In this document: piece by piece, positions 33,636-44,625 of the stretch
How the letters are laid out: the number at the start of each line of letters is the position of its first letter
How positions within the stretch are numbered: the stretch's first letter is position 1
NCBI GenBank assembly: GCA_021234155.1
Contig: JAJEKV010000013.1
Location: forward strand, 13,305,877-13,369,876
Length of the DNA: 64,000 bases
Origin: Isoetes taiwanensis
Taxonomy: Eukaryota; Streptophyta; Lycopodiopsida; Isoetales; Isoetaceae
Direction of reading: 5' to 3'
Position numbers and translations under genes: made by a program
The notes under the pieces: model-generated
What the model saw: only the letters and a program-made list of their open reading frames with translations
What the model was told of the DNA's origin: nothing
The model's database searches: none

Positions 33636-34523
33636 TTATGAATCATCATGTTGTACATGCTGCTGATCATATAACAGTGTCTCTGAAGTGACATGTGACA
33701 ATGATTTTGTACATTGTGGAACATGATATGTATGAAAATCAGACCACCAACAGGAAAACAAGGGACTTCTTGTAAAATTATGTTTTTTGGAATAATTCAG
33801 TATACTCGAGAAACTAGAAGTTGCTTCATTTTGAGCTAAACTTGCATTGTCTAGTTTAATGTTGTGTTTTGGATCAGGCATCTTAATCTTGCCAATTTCT
33901 TGCACGTTATGAATGCCCTTGAGTTTGGCATTCCAGAAATTTTTTACCTCATTATCTGTCCGACCTGGTAGTTGTTTAGCAATGAAAGACCATCTGCAAC
34001 ATGACATGCCGTGAATTTCATAAAGCATTGAACTTTCAAAGCAGAATTAGATACCTCAACATTTGCAACGGGCATCATTTACTTAACTCAAAAGGAAAAA
34101 AACATCGAAGCAAATGCAGAACAAAATGTGAAAGTTACTCTCAAAAGCAATGCAAACTGGAGCTGAGTAATACCTATTACCAATGTGAGACTGCAGGCGG
34201 ACAATGAGCTGTTGTTCTTCCATAGAAAATTTGCCTCGTTTCAAATTAGGTCTGAGATAATTGAGCCATCTAAGACGACAACTCTTGCCGCAGCGATCTA
34301 ACCCTGTTAAAATTGTGCTTGAATCAGACTAAGAAAAGGAAGAAATAATGGGGTTATTCAGAAAAGGCAGCAGCTTAGCACCAGCTTCAACGGATAGAAG
34401 AGTCCAAGACTTGATCCCATTTGCTTGGATATAATCCTTCAATCTAGCATCTTCATCTGGCGACCATAAACCTCTTCTAATCTTCCTAGAACCTGAGCAA
34501 CAGAGACATGCCTTCGTACCCAT
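33636..34523 (-). CDS. R2R3-MYB transcription factor, copy A (shortened)
   Basis: Three exons join in frame to 209 codons: 34523-34382 (142 nt), 34303-34174 (130 nt) and 33993-33636, with GT/AG junctions. The start is the ATG at 34523 giving MGTKAC, the usual MG start of plant MYBs; a frame upstream has no such support. R2 contains '[17 protein letters not shown]' and '[14 protein letters not shown]', and R3 contains '[12 protein letters not shown]' and '[20 protein letters not shown]', so all helix-turn-helix tryptophan positions are met (R3 first position F, as usual). The protein would bind DNA in the nucleus. Compared with copy B it ends early at TAA where B has a Cys codon, losing the C-terminal region. 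DNA binding may survive without the activation region. The MYB subgroup is not clear. Confidence 0.8.
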
Positions 34524-34557
34524 AGACAACAATATAATGTATGAAGAATAAGGCAAT

Positions 34558-34576
34558 GGCTCTTTGTATTTGTACC
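34558..34576 (-). promoter_or_regulatory. Conserved block upstream of MYB A start
   Basis: The plus-strand sequence 'ggctctttgtatttgtacc' (minus: ggtacaaatacaaagagcc) lies about 35-55 bases before the ATG and recurs at 45831-45849 and 58012-58030 before copies B and C. Its 'acaaataca' could serve as a weak TATA-like element, or it may simply be part of a short 5' leader. Confidence 0.35.
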
Positions 34577-35874
34577 AAGATCTTGGGCAACTTAAGATAT
34601 ATTGTAGTTTGTTTTCACTATTATTTTAGAAAAATTATCAAAATATCCTTATTTTTTGCTATTCTTACCACACTTTTGATAAATATGGTAATATAGTTTT
34701 AGTGGCTCATCAATTTTAAAAGTTGTCATCGCAAATGTTCTAGATAATATAATATTTTCTCAACAAGAGAAAAATTCATCTAATTTGAAATTGAGATTGA
34801 CAAGTTATATGTTCTTTTGAGTTTTTTTTTTTTTTAACCACTTACTTAAAACATTATAGCTTGCAGATTGCAACTCCATTTTATAGATTTTTACTATCAT
34901 TACATACAAATTTTATGAAGGGCACTTTCTTATTTGATCAGTAAAAAAAAAGCTAGTACTCCTTAGCCACACACCCTTTTTTCTATGGGCATTTTTATAA
35001 TAATAGCAAAAAGTACGGGCATTCTGGTAATTTTTCTTTTATTTTATTGACACGTATCTTCAAGAATATAGTTACCTAGAACACCATGCACATTTGTCTT
35101 TGAAATAAACTTTTTTTATATAGTATAACCAAATTTAAACAAGAGATATTGCACAGTGAAACTTGGATCTTGCTCATTTTCCAAGTTTGTCTAGCCACGT
35201 CTCATGAACAACCAAAATGCCAGTGGAGCTCCATTGTGTATTGACTTGAATAACCAATGAGTTTTAAAGAAAATTATTAGTAAATGTCGACTCTCGATCA
35301 ATGTGCCCAACACATATAATTTGTTGGATCGACTAGAAGTTTCTATTAAGACTTACAACTGTCCTTTTGACATTTCTTCTAAATCTCGTTGTAATTATTG
35401 TATTGACTTCCATAGTTCAATTCTAGAAAAAGTTTTCTATCAACTTTGCCCAACACGTGTTGTAAGTAAAGTCTCATGGATGACATCATTAATAAAGATT
35501 GTTTCTTGATTGCTCGAGAACAATCATGGTGGGGTGAGAACACTTTAAAGTATTCCCACCATTTAGCAGGTCCTTTCTCAATCTGAACTAAAATAACATG
35601 TGAATATGGGGGCTTCTTTTGACTATTGCCATGTCTTCGTTTTCTTTCTTTCCTTTTATTTTTTAAATAGGTATTTGTTCTTGCCTTCGTATAATCGGAC
35701 ATAAGGTTCAATAGGTAATCATTGGGGTTTGTGAGGTGGTTGGATTTTGAAGCTTGTATCTTTGTTGCCAAGGAAGAGTTCGGACAAAGTTTGTTACTCA
35801 GTCATAGATATCACCCCTGAATATACTCATTTTTGTAATTGTTGCTTAACTCAGTATTGGGTGCATTTCCACGA
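34577..35874. other. Upstream region of MYB A
   Basis: AT-rich DNA whose sections recur before copies B and C: 'gtgaaacttggatcttgctc' near 35157, 'tttgcccaacacgtgttgt' near 35444, and 'gttgccaaggaagag' near 35764. The G-box-like 'cacgtg' at 35454 is kept in B (46531). No gene is seen. Confidence 0.6.
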
Positions 35875-36915
35875 ATCTTAACCACATGCCCTTGCAGATT
35901 AACTTAATCCAGCCATTGCCCACCGTCTGATCGAAGGATGGTTATATTGCATAGCCTTTAGAATATTTGTTTTCTAAAGAATATTCGAGAGATTATCACA
36001 ATAATTTTCCGAATATGCCATGATCGTCGAATATTCTGTTGTGATGGGTCTGTTGCGATGGGTTCTCTGCTGCTCGATCTTCACTCTGGTGCATTAGAGG
36101 TCCGTTCTAAGCAATTTTTTTGGGTCTTCCTTCACGCATTCCACCATAACAGCTGCACTCCACCACAGACAAATTCATCAAAAATCTGGCACAGAACAGA
36201 GCAAATGGTATTGCATGCTATGGCCACCGCCAATCCATCCACTCTCATCGAGCCAGGAGTGTCGAGTAGAAATGATACAAGTGGGATATGAATCAAGACA
36301 AGAAATCAGCTCAATTGGCCCCTTCGACCACAGGAATGCTACAAGATCTAGAAAGGAAGTTTCTGATGGAGCCATTAATCTATTATTCCATATCAGAACT
36401 CTGCTTTTTCTGATCCTATCTACTCATTTTTGCATTAAGCGGCTTCAGAAATTGGATTGGACATGCATGCAATGAAGCCCCATATTGCTCCGGCGAGGGA
36501 TATTTTTTCTTCTGTGGGGCACCCATTTGGCATGGAGGCCAAATGAATTGGTTTTAACTTCTAGTTCTGGCATGGCCGGAAATACACAGAAGAAAAAAAT
36601 GTGTTTAATTTGCTGTCTTCTTATTTGCTCGAAGGTCAGAATGCATGCAGAAATAACATTCCTAGAATGCTAAATTCCTCTATATCCCCTTCCAAAATCT
36701 AGATTTCTTATTTAAAAATCACTAATTCCAACCCCTGCATTGCGATTTGGTACTTTGGGGCAATTTTCCTTTGAAATTAACCAGTTAATCTGCTCGAGCA
36801 TGTGGTTAAGGGAGGCCAACCCCTCTCTTTCGTGGGTTATGCAAAATAACCCACTCAGCCTAATGGCCTCGTGGGTTATTTTGCATAACCCACTGAAGGG
36901 AGGGGTTATTCTCCT
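35875..36915 (+). repeat. Dispersed repeat, copy 2
   Basis: Shorter counterpart of 1-1416 and the better preserved of the two. Short frames inside it (36058, 36215, 36485) are not conserved in copy 1 and are not taken as genes. It ends with a strong inverted repeat at 36832-36893. Confidence 0.7.
36832..36893. repeat. Inverted repeat around 'gggttatt'
   Basis: The arms 'gtgggttatgcaaaataacc' and 'gggttattttgcataaccca' are reverse complements over about 20 bases with a loop of about 20 bases. The same structure, more damaged, is at 1347-1405 in copy 1. Confidence 0.8.
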
Positions 36916-38084
36916 CTAGTTTATCGGGTATATTCCCTATCTGGTCTACAAATTCTACTCTATATATGTATCATCTCCACCTTCAGTAAAATCTGAGGTG
37001 GCAGACAATTAGATCCTGGTTTTATAAAGGGAAACTTTAAAAAATGCCCTTATATTTGAGTAAAAAGTGGACGGAATAAGTTACGGGACAGAGAGGCTCG
37101 GCCACTGCTGTACACCAGGATAGCGAGGGCTGGACCCACCAACTGGTAATCCGGACCACTATAAACTCGAAACCATCACGAGAACAACAAAATGTTGTCC
37201 ATCATAGAATAACAGTCAGCATGAAAATACATAATGCATATGTATATAAGTGTGGTATTTGTAGTAAAAAAGGAGACTGGGATACGCCTTCTCACGGTTG
37301 AGGGTCTAACCCCGTAGTAGGCGGGATAGCGAGCCGCGACCCTCCAACTAGTTCCCAGATCACCAAAATGACTGAAAATGAATAATAGCTTACAAGTGCT
37401 CTTACATCAAGTGCTTGAGGATGTGTTGCACCTTATGTGAAGACATCCATAGATAATCAAAAACCCTGTTTGGGGCTCTACAAGAAGTTTTGCAAACTGC
37501 AGAATGTTTAACAAAGTGGAGTGGGGAATAGCACAATCAATCAATTATGTTGCAGGCCTTCAGAAACTCGAAGATGAGGGCGTTCATCTAATCAGGTTTT
37601 TTGCATTTGAATTGAATATCTAGTGACACACGAAACAAGGGAAGGGTTATACCATTATCTGCATAATCTAGATGTTTAATTTTTTCATTCTTTATCATCA
37701 TTAGCTATAGATATAGATCTGCTATTGTAAGCTATGAAATTGGGCGGATTCTTGCACAATGCATCAGTTTTATGAGCATAGTATATGCATGCTATGTATG
37801 AAATTAGGAAGGTTCATAGACATGGAAAGAGGGTTTGTAATATGAGCCTTGAGGCGGCTCATAAACCCACACAAATTGTTGATTAAAAGGCGATTGATAA
37901 CGGCGCATTACGCTTACGACCCGCGACGGGCGATGTAAAAGCGGGGTCTTTGCTAATAATAGAAAAAGTCAGCCTTGAGAGAAAAGGCTACATCAGAACA
38001 GCGTGATGTGCTAGTAGCGCCCTTTCAGGGAGCTCGCCCATGCTACACAAGTCCAGGGGCCTCAGGGCACAAGGGACAATAATG
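36916..38084. other. Intergenic, nothing recognised
   Basis: No protein, RNA gene or repeat pair could be supported. The parts 37070-37350 and 37850-38070 are richer in GC than their surroundings and look like remains of other elements. Confidence 0.3.
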
Positions 38085-38135
38085 TATATTCTATTCTATT
38101 CTATTCTATTCTATTCTATTCTATTCTATTCTATG
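38085..38135. repeat. Pentanucleotide microsatellite (ctatt)n
   Basis: About ten copies of 'ctatt' in a row with one variant (ctatg). A second run of the same unit lies at 41463-41507. Confidence 0.95.
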
Positions 38136-39008
38136 CTATTTGCCAAGTATTCATAGAAATTTACCAAAAATGCCCTCATTATGGTGCTGATAGCATACTG
38201 TCCGAGGCGTTATCGGATCTTGTACACCCTCACCATTTTGATGGCGAAATTTTTTACGATAGGGAGGGGGTGTTATCTCCCTAATGCTCTGGTTCGAGGG
38301 GCAGGGCATTATCTCCCTTAACGCTCTGGTTCAAGCTTTCTACTCGAGAAGCTTCTGAAGACCATCGACCTGCGATAACTTCCAAGGATGTTATAAGGAA
38401 TTGCTGTAACATCCTAGGACATTACAAGAAACAGAGTGAAAGAGAGTAGAAATTTCGGGCCAGTGGAATATTACTAAGTGGTAACAACACTGGAATCAAC
38501 AATTGAGATCTGAGATCAGCCTGTAAACACTAGAACCAGTGCGTTAAGGGCTACAATGCTCCAAGAATGAGAAACTCTGATGGCAGATCAATGTCATGCG
38601 ATAAAAGAAAACCAACAAATTTGAAGCGAAAAATGGCAGATCACTATGCTTTTTAGCTTGACAACCAATTTTTCTCTTATTTGAAGAATGGCCAATCAAA
38701 TTTACTTCCTTATCGATTTGCAGACCAGAATTTTGTAGCCGCAAATAACGATACACTCCGATATGATAATCTGATGCATCCCTAAATATGTATTGCTCTG
38801 TTTTGTCGATAGAACCAGGAAGCAGGGGCTGGAAGAAAGCTCAACGCTCAGAGTAAGAATGCAATCACGAAAACTTTATCCGGTATCAATGGATCTTGGC
38901 AAATTCGGCAAGCACTCTAACATATTGGCAGTTTAGAAAAAAAAATCCTTCATCCAGTGAAAGGGTTGAATGGCCTTATCGGACTCTCTAGTGTAAAGGG
39001 AGAGTATG

Positions 39009-39046
39009 ATAATTAAGTTATCACTCTTAGGAGTGATAACTAGTTA
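39009..39046. repeat. Short palindrome next to a foldback
   Basis: Arms AGTTATCACTC and GAGTGATAACT surround a short loop at about 39015-39041. It lies just outside the left arm of the larger foldback at 39078-39292. Confidence 0.75.
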
Positions 39047-39077
39047 TCAGTACTAGGAGATAATTAATTATCTGCCC

Positions 39078-39292
39078 GATAAGGTGGTTATCGGTCTTTG
39101 CCTCGGCTAATAACTAAAAATGCGTGGCCTCTGTTGTACATCCTCGGCCAGATATTTGCGCGTAAGGCCTCGGCCCAACCTTCGGCCCTAGCGGGCCTCG
39201 GTCTTGCGTGCAAATATCTGGCCTCATATGTACAACCTTGGTCACACATTTTTGGTTATCAGCCTCGTCCAGACCGATAACTTTACCTTATC
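39078..39292. repeat. Foldback (long hairpin), 215 bp
   Basis: The left arm (39078-39176) and the reverse complement of the right arm (39193-39292) match along almost their whole length with scattered mismatches: both read 'gataaggt', 'ttatcggtct', 'aaaaatg.gtg', 'ttgtaca' and 'ggccagatatttgc' in order. The loop is about 16 bases. It could be a foldback transposon or MITE, or a hairpin RNA source. Frames overlapping it are chance. Confidence 0.85.
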
Positions 39293-39974
39293 CACATTTT
39301 TTGGGTGCATGCCAATTGTTTCGCAACAGCAATGCCTTACAAAGCACGGGTAGATTCTTTATCTCAAATCTGGCTTTTAGCAATTTGGGCGCTTCAGAAC
39401 TGCATATCTAATTCTCTTTAGGTTAAAGCTCTCCTTATAATTTCCATAGTCCAAAAGAGAATTAAGGGCAAGTCCAAAAATTATAGGGCATTTTGTCAAA
39501 TACCCACAAACGCATTTTTTAAATTTTCCTTTTTATAAATCAAGGGCTTATGAAATTAGAAAATGGCCAAGAAATTCTAATAAAGATGGGAGCGCAACAC
39601 GACCTCATCTTCAAAATGTAATCCTCTATTCCAATCAACATGTAGTCCTTTGCTCCAAGCCTCTGATTTCAATCTTGCAATGCTTGCAATGCTTAAGGAG
39701 TTTAGCATGAGGGGAAAAAGAAAATATTGTGCTAATGCATTGTGTGCACTTGGAACTGTGTTGTAGGTTGTGGCCTTAAATTTGTTGATGGGTTTTGCGG
39801 TCGCCTTTCTTGTGGAGTTTATATTTGTTGCCGGCATGGTTGAAGTAAAGGTTATATAAACCTTTGTAGTTCTCACTTATGATCGCAAATATGTAGGCTT
39901 TGTTAGAGTCTTGCAACACTTGTGAACGTAATGATGGAGGCTTTGTTAGTCTGTTGCAAAAGAGCAATCAAAAT

Positions 39975-40310
39975 CTATGTTGCAATTTGACCAACATATA
40001 TCTTGCATTGTTGTAGCCTTTCAAAATGGTAAGAAGCAAAAAGAAATGCAGGGGAATGGGAGTGTTTTATATGTAAAGGATGATTGTCATTTGAAGTAAA
40101 TTGGACACCAAATGCCAACGACATACACGGGAAATGCTTATTGAGATTGCAAAGGAGAAAGGCATCAACATTATCAGAAACATTATCAAAAACATTTGTT
40201 ATTGATATGTCTATCCTTATGCATCGCCTGTTTAGTGAATCAGCAGATCCCTTAATGACCATAAGAATGCAAGTACCTGTGGCATCGAGGCTCAGCGTCC
40301 AGTACGGCAA
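39975..40310 (-). CDS. Possible OB-fold fragment, replication protein A-like
   Basis: This 111-codon minus-strand frame reads 'YWTLSLDATGTCILMVIKG' and later 'MSLAFGVQFTSNDNHPL'. The D-x-T-G-x pattern followed by a short hydrophobic strand is what I would expect of the C-terminal OB fold of RPA1-type proteins, and the second block would be a later strand of the fold. No zinc-ribbon cysteines are in the same frame, although 'CKI' is near the end. It is isolated, with no further exons recognised. It may be a captured or processed fragment, or a chance frame. Confidence 0.25.
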   Translation of the reverse strand: MPYWTLSLDATGTCILMVIKGSADSLNRRCIRIDISITNVFDNVSDNVDAFLLCNLNKHFPCMSLAFGVQFTSNDNHPLHIKHSHSPAFLFASYHFERLQQCKIYVGQIAT

Positions 40311-40970
40311 CTCATTTGCATGTATTCTCCACTAGTTATCACTCTGAACTTGGGGCCATCAAATTTGCGGACACTGGTAAATAGTAAAGACAACTGTCTT
40401 TGCAGGCATGTTTAACATAATACTAAAAGTCTTTGTAGCAAACAAAGCACTGGAACATATAAACATTTTAGCTTAGCGCCGAACTATAGTACATCCAAAT
40501 ACATATAGATATCATGAATGCCTTTGTGTATCAAGGCTCCTTGTGCAAATGCTTGTTCTTGTAATATGCGGTTGTTATACTTTAAAAGACTTCAAGAGTT
40601 TCTGGCTCAATGTATCTCAAAGGCAAAGGAAGAACTGGAAGGAAAGTTGAAGCTAGTTATTAATAAGCTATTATAGTGGTTAGATAAGTCTATAGTCCAT
40701 CGAGGAAAAGATTTTCTCGTTTGTGTACTCTAATTTCCACATGTTATGGTTGAGTCTTCTGCAATTGTTGCATATTGTTATGGATTGAGATAGGTAGATG
40801 GCCGCAATTGCCACGAGAAGCAAGATTATATCCATGTTGCCAGTTACAGATTATTGAAGAAGAAAACCATACACTTCTAAAATCTCTTGCTTTTGAGATG
40901 GTCAAGAATAGCTATTTGACATTCCACGCTCCCACAACTTCTCAGAGCACTATATGTGCATGATTTGGCA

Positions 40971-41031
40971 TTATACAGGTTCTAGACGTGCGTCTTTAGT
41001 TGCTTACAGGTTCTAGACGTGCGCCTTTAGT
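40971..41031. repeat. Tandem duplication, about 31-bp unit
   Basis: The phrase 'aggttctagacgtgcg', then a variable base and 'ctttagttgct', occurs twice in succession with a single-base difference (cgt/cgc). Confidence 0.9.
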
Positions 41032-41462
41032 TGCTGAGCCCTCAGTAGTTACCATGATCTACTTATTTATTCCTGATTGCCTAGTATTATATTCTAAACG
41101 AAGTGCGCCCCAGACAACCTCGATCGTTGGATCCCTCCATCCTACGGTCCGAATTGTATGTTAGAGCCTCTGGGTGCCTCTCATTTCGATTATGGTGATT
41201 TATGATTGGGGGTGCCTATGATTTTGAAATATGAATTACAGATTCACCTAAGCCCATTTAATTGTGTTAGAGGTATGATCTATGGTCTCAGGAATGGTGA
41301 TTTATCAAATCCCCCTGGAACCCCCTTGTGATTATGCTACATGTTACTGTCAAGGGTTTTTCCTTGAAAGCCTTTCGAGGCATGGGTTAATCCTAGTAGT
41401 AATGGCTGTACTAGCCTGTTTTATGGGTCCCATGAACCCCTTGGTCTTCATGAACGTTAGAA

Positions 41463-41507
41463 TATCTATTCCATTCTATTCTATTCTATTCTATTCTATT
41501 CTATTCA
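41463..41507. repeat. Pentanucleotide microsatellite (ctatt)n, second locus
   Basis: A run of about eight 'ctatt'-type units, the same motif as at 38085-38135. Confidence 0.95.
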
Positions 41508-41693
41508 TTACGTAAATACGTATGCGTACGTTTTGCTGCATATGCATGCGCCTATTAATTATTTACATCCTCAAACACCATCAACTACATAGTTATTTAG
41601 TTTATGATGACATTTGCAGATGGTGGGTCATTACTTCCATCAACCTTATTTCCTTTATAAAGTCTAGAATAATGATTTCTAGCTAATTGTTTG

Positions 41694-41991
41694 TTTGTAG
41701 AACTTGGTACCTCTTTATATTGGCATTAATCTTGCAAATGTTTATGGAATGCATATATGGGCTACATAAATCGTGGTAAATGGCAATGGCAGTTTGTATG
41801 GGTCAGACATGCCTCTCAAATTTTCAAAAATGCTACATAATATTTGTAGAACTTGGTACCTCTTTGTATTGGCATTAATCTTGCAAATGTTTATGGAATG
41901 CATATATGGGCTACATAAATCGTGGTAAATGGCAATGGCAGTTTGTATGGGTCAGACATGCCTCTCAAATTTTCAAAACTGCTACATAATG
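41694..41991. repeat. Recent tandem duplication, 149-bp unit
   Basis: Two head-to-tail copies starting at 'tttgtagaacttggtacctc' (41694 and 41843) differ at only about two positions (tatattgg/tgtattgg, caaaaatg/caaaactg). The near identity indicates a very recent event compared with the other repeats in the window. Confidence 0.95.
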
Positions 41992-42448
41992 TACATGCCT
42001 ATAATATCTGATACAGCTCCTTATAATAATTAGGTTATGATAACATATGTCTTTTGCAATTGCTAATAAGAGACTAGCTTTGCTGCATAAATAAAGTACT
42101 TCTAAAAATTACACGTCGTCTTACAAAGTGTTATTATGTAGGTAGAAAATTACATTTATATCATAGAAATAATTGTCTTGTTGTTCTCGAAAGGCATTAC
42201 ACTCCTAATTGTAGTGGAAAAAATTGTAACTTTGAAAATGTGTCTAATAACTCCTACAAACTTTAGAATAGAATTGCATTCCCAATTGTATTCTGATTAA
42301 CAAAAAAAATTGTGATAAGAAACGTTCAATCATTTTTGCCCTTGCTACAGTTAACGATCCTCCAATAATTTATTGAATCCAAGAATAGCTATAATGTCTT
42401 GAAGTTCTTTCTAGTAAAGCTAGATTTAAGCCAGAATGCGATGAGCAA

Positions 42449-42835
42449 GCCAATTCTGGCATCAATTGGGAAATTAAAAAGCCTGGAGCTGCTGGATATA
42501 AAGGAGAACAATCTGATAGGGTCAATTCTGGTGGAATTAGGCAGTTAGAGAGCTTGAGATATCTGGCGATGGGGAATAATCCGTTGGGATGCAGCATACC
42601 GGAAGAAATGGGGAATTTAAAAAAGGTGGAATTGATCCGGCTGTCCAATGCAGATTTAATGGGGTCTATTCCAGAATCTCTGGGCAATTTGCAGAGTTTG
42701 AATGCTTTGGCCTGGACAATAACACGCTCACAGGTCCAATTCTGGCCAGTTTCGGGGCCCTGTTCAATCGGTCTATTTAGGATCAGCTTTCTGGGGCTAT
42801 TTCTCTACCGGCGGCACAGATCGATCATAGAAAGT
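42449..42835 (+). pseudogene. Leucine-rich repeat receptor fragment
   Basis: Plant-type 24-residue leucine-rich repeats are visible: 'SLELLDIKENNLIGSI', then after a stop 'SLRYLAMGNNPLGCSIPEEM', 'GNLKKVELIRLSNADLMGSI' and 'PESLGNLQSLNAL', after which the frame shifts ('NNTLTGPI'). The L-x-x-N-x-L-x-G-x-I-P pattern is that of extracellular LRR receptor-like kinases or proteins. No signal peptide, membrane segment or kinase follows, so it is an isolated remnant of about four to five repeats. Confidence 0.8.
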
Positions 42836-44150
42836 TAGTTCTTGGAAGTCGAATCTAACAATTGCCATAGCTTGGCATATCTCGACCATTGCACTGGGGA
42901 GGCACCTTTTCGAGGAGTGCCTATAGCACCTTTTGGCATTAAAAAAATCACACTTGGCATGCCACGTGGCACAATCTGAGCCCTCCATGTTTGATGCTTG
43001 ACATACATACTTACGCTATAATTCTGTAATATATAAGATGTCTTGAAGTTCTTTATATTTTGACTTGGGTCTCTGAATCTAATTAGTAATAACTAGATCT
43101 AAGGGTTCTGCTCTAGTTAGATATATAGCCTGTTTGAACAACTTCTTGGGCCAGAAGCAGATCTCGCATCCCCAGAATGGGCCGCAAAGGTCCTGAAAGC
43201 AGGATTAACGCTATTATAGTGTAATGCCTGTGTGATGCGGGTTTAATATCATCCCCACCTTCCTTCAGTACATTACATGCAGTTCGTTGTAACTGCAAGA
43301 GATAGAATTATGGTGAAAAGTCTAATAAAAAAGAATTTAAGGTTGTTTTTTTCCATTATTAGAGATATTCAATAAAGTTCTCTATTTTTTCAATGAAGTT
43401 AAATTCTCAAGCTCATCTTTTTTCCATTGGAACTTGATTCTTCTATAAGAATTCCAAATATACTTCACCAACTATTTCGACTTCTTTGTTTAATTTGTTT
43501 GGCGGAACATCTGCACCTTACACCTTTGTAAAAAACCAAGTTTTATAGCTCTGTGTCTGCTCTTTCAATCATAACTGATGCCTGCTTCCTTGCCTATCGA
43601 ATACATTACTAAAAGCTTTATACCGTTGATTATTGTGCGAGGGAGTGTGTACATAACAAAAACAATTGAGTTCAATGCACAAGGCTAAGGCTCTTCCGCT
43701 CGATATAATCATTAAGCATAGAAAAATTTATTATAGTAATCTTACATAAAATACTGTAAGTTTTGGTATGTTGGAAGATACTATTCCATTCATTATTTAT
43801 TGCCATACGTAATTGTAAGATCATGAAGAGTAGTTAACACAATCGAATTTGATTGTCCACTCAAGAAGAGAGGAAGATATTGCATTTATCATTGGCTTCA
43901 TACAATTCTCAATCTTATTTTCATATTGTAGTGTGCCATGTCTTCTTAATCATGGATCGTTCTTCTAGCAAAATATTCCAAATTCATCATCCTCTATTAC
44001 ACTAGATTGGTGGATTGAATAACTTTTAATTAAAGCGCCAAAAAAACTTGTGATTTTGGAGTTCCGACCGATAGTTGCATGGCTTTAATTTTTTTTGGTC
44101 ATCCATTTTGCTATATTTATGGCATTCTAGTATTGATGAATAAAGAAAAG
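42836..44150. other. Intergenic, nothing recognised
   Basis: AT-rich DNA without a supported gene. From about 43975 onward it resembles the 3' flank of MYB A and MYB C ('ccaaattcatcat', 'acttgtgattttggagttcc'). Confidence 0.4.
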
Positions 44151-44159
44151 ACAAGGACT

Positions 44160-44445
44160 TGATTGTCATAATAAATGGTATTGTGATTAGCATTGTTGTT
44201 GGACATTTTTGTTGGTTCTAACGAGGGAAGGTACCACGTCCTTGTAAAGGACATAGTTATTTATGAAAAAACATGAAAATTTGTCTTGTTAAGGCATATT
44301 TGTGTGTGGTGCAATCTTATTCTTCATATGGATTGGAAGATTTTAGCTGCAAAAGACTGAATTACTCCAGTCCATATCTTCCATAACAGGATTAGTCCAT
44401 TGCACTAGATCTGCAATCAAACCGTAGCCTGAAACTGAGGCCATG
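44160..44445 (-). pseudogene. Older, displaced 3' end of MYB B
   Basis: This contains a diverged version of the same MYB 3' end and flank that is repeated directly to its right at 44447-44720: 'accacgtccttgtaaag', 'tagttatttatga', 'catatggattgg' and the coding end near 44366-44440. The junction at about 44446 joins the older version to a segment almost identical to the 3' end of MYB A. It therefore looks like the original B terminus pushed aside by sequence exchange. Confidence 0.7.
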
Positions 44446-44625
44446 TGTTCAGTACATTGTTTAGATGGTTCTAAAGAGGGAAGAGAAGGGACCACGTCCT
44501 TGTAAAGAGCATAGTTATTTATGCAAAAATAGACATTTGTCTTGTTATGGCATACTTATGTGTGGCCATATAGTCTTATTCTACATATGGATTGGGAGAT
44601 CCTAGCTGCAGAAATCTGAATTGCT

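Larger units (their letters stand above)
40311..42440. other. Intergenic with small duplications, no gene
   Basis: Non-coding by appearance apart from the repeats listed separately (40971-41031, 41463-41507, 41694-41991). Short frames at 40775 and 41282 have no recognisable content. Confidence 0.4.

Noticed and set aside
36058-36673. Three consecutive short frames in repeat copy 2
   Set aside because: The other copy (1-1416) does not keep these frames, so there is no sign of coding constraint.
38085-38135. The (ctatt)n runs as transposon termini
   Set aside because: They are simple microsatellites; no paired end or target duplication is associated with either run.
42449-42835. A functional LRR receptor gene
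   Set aside because: There is a stop inside the repeats, a frame change after the fourth repeat, and no signal peptide, membrane segment or kinase.
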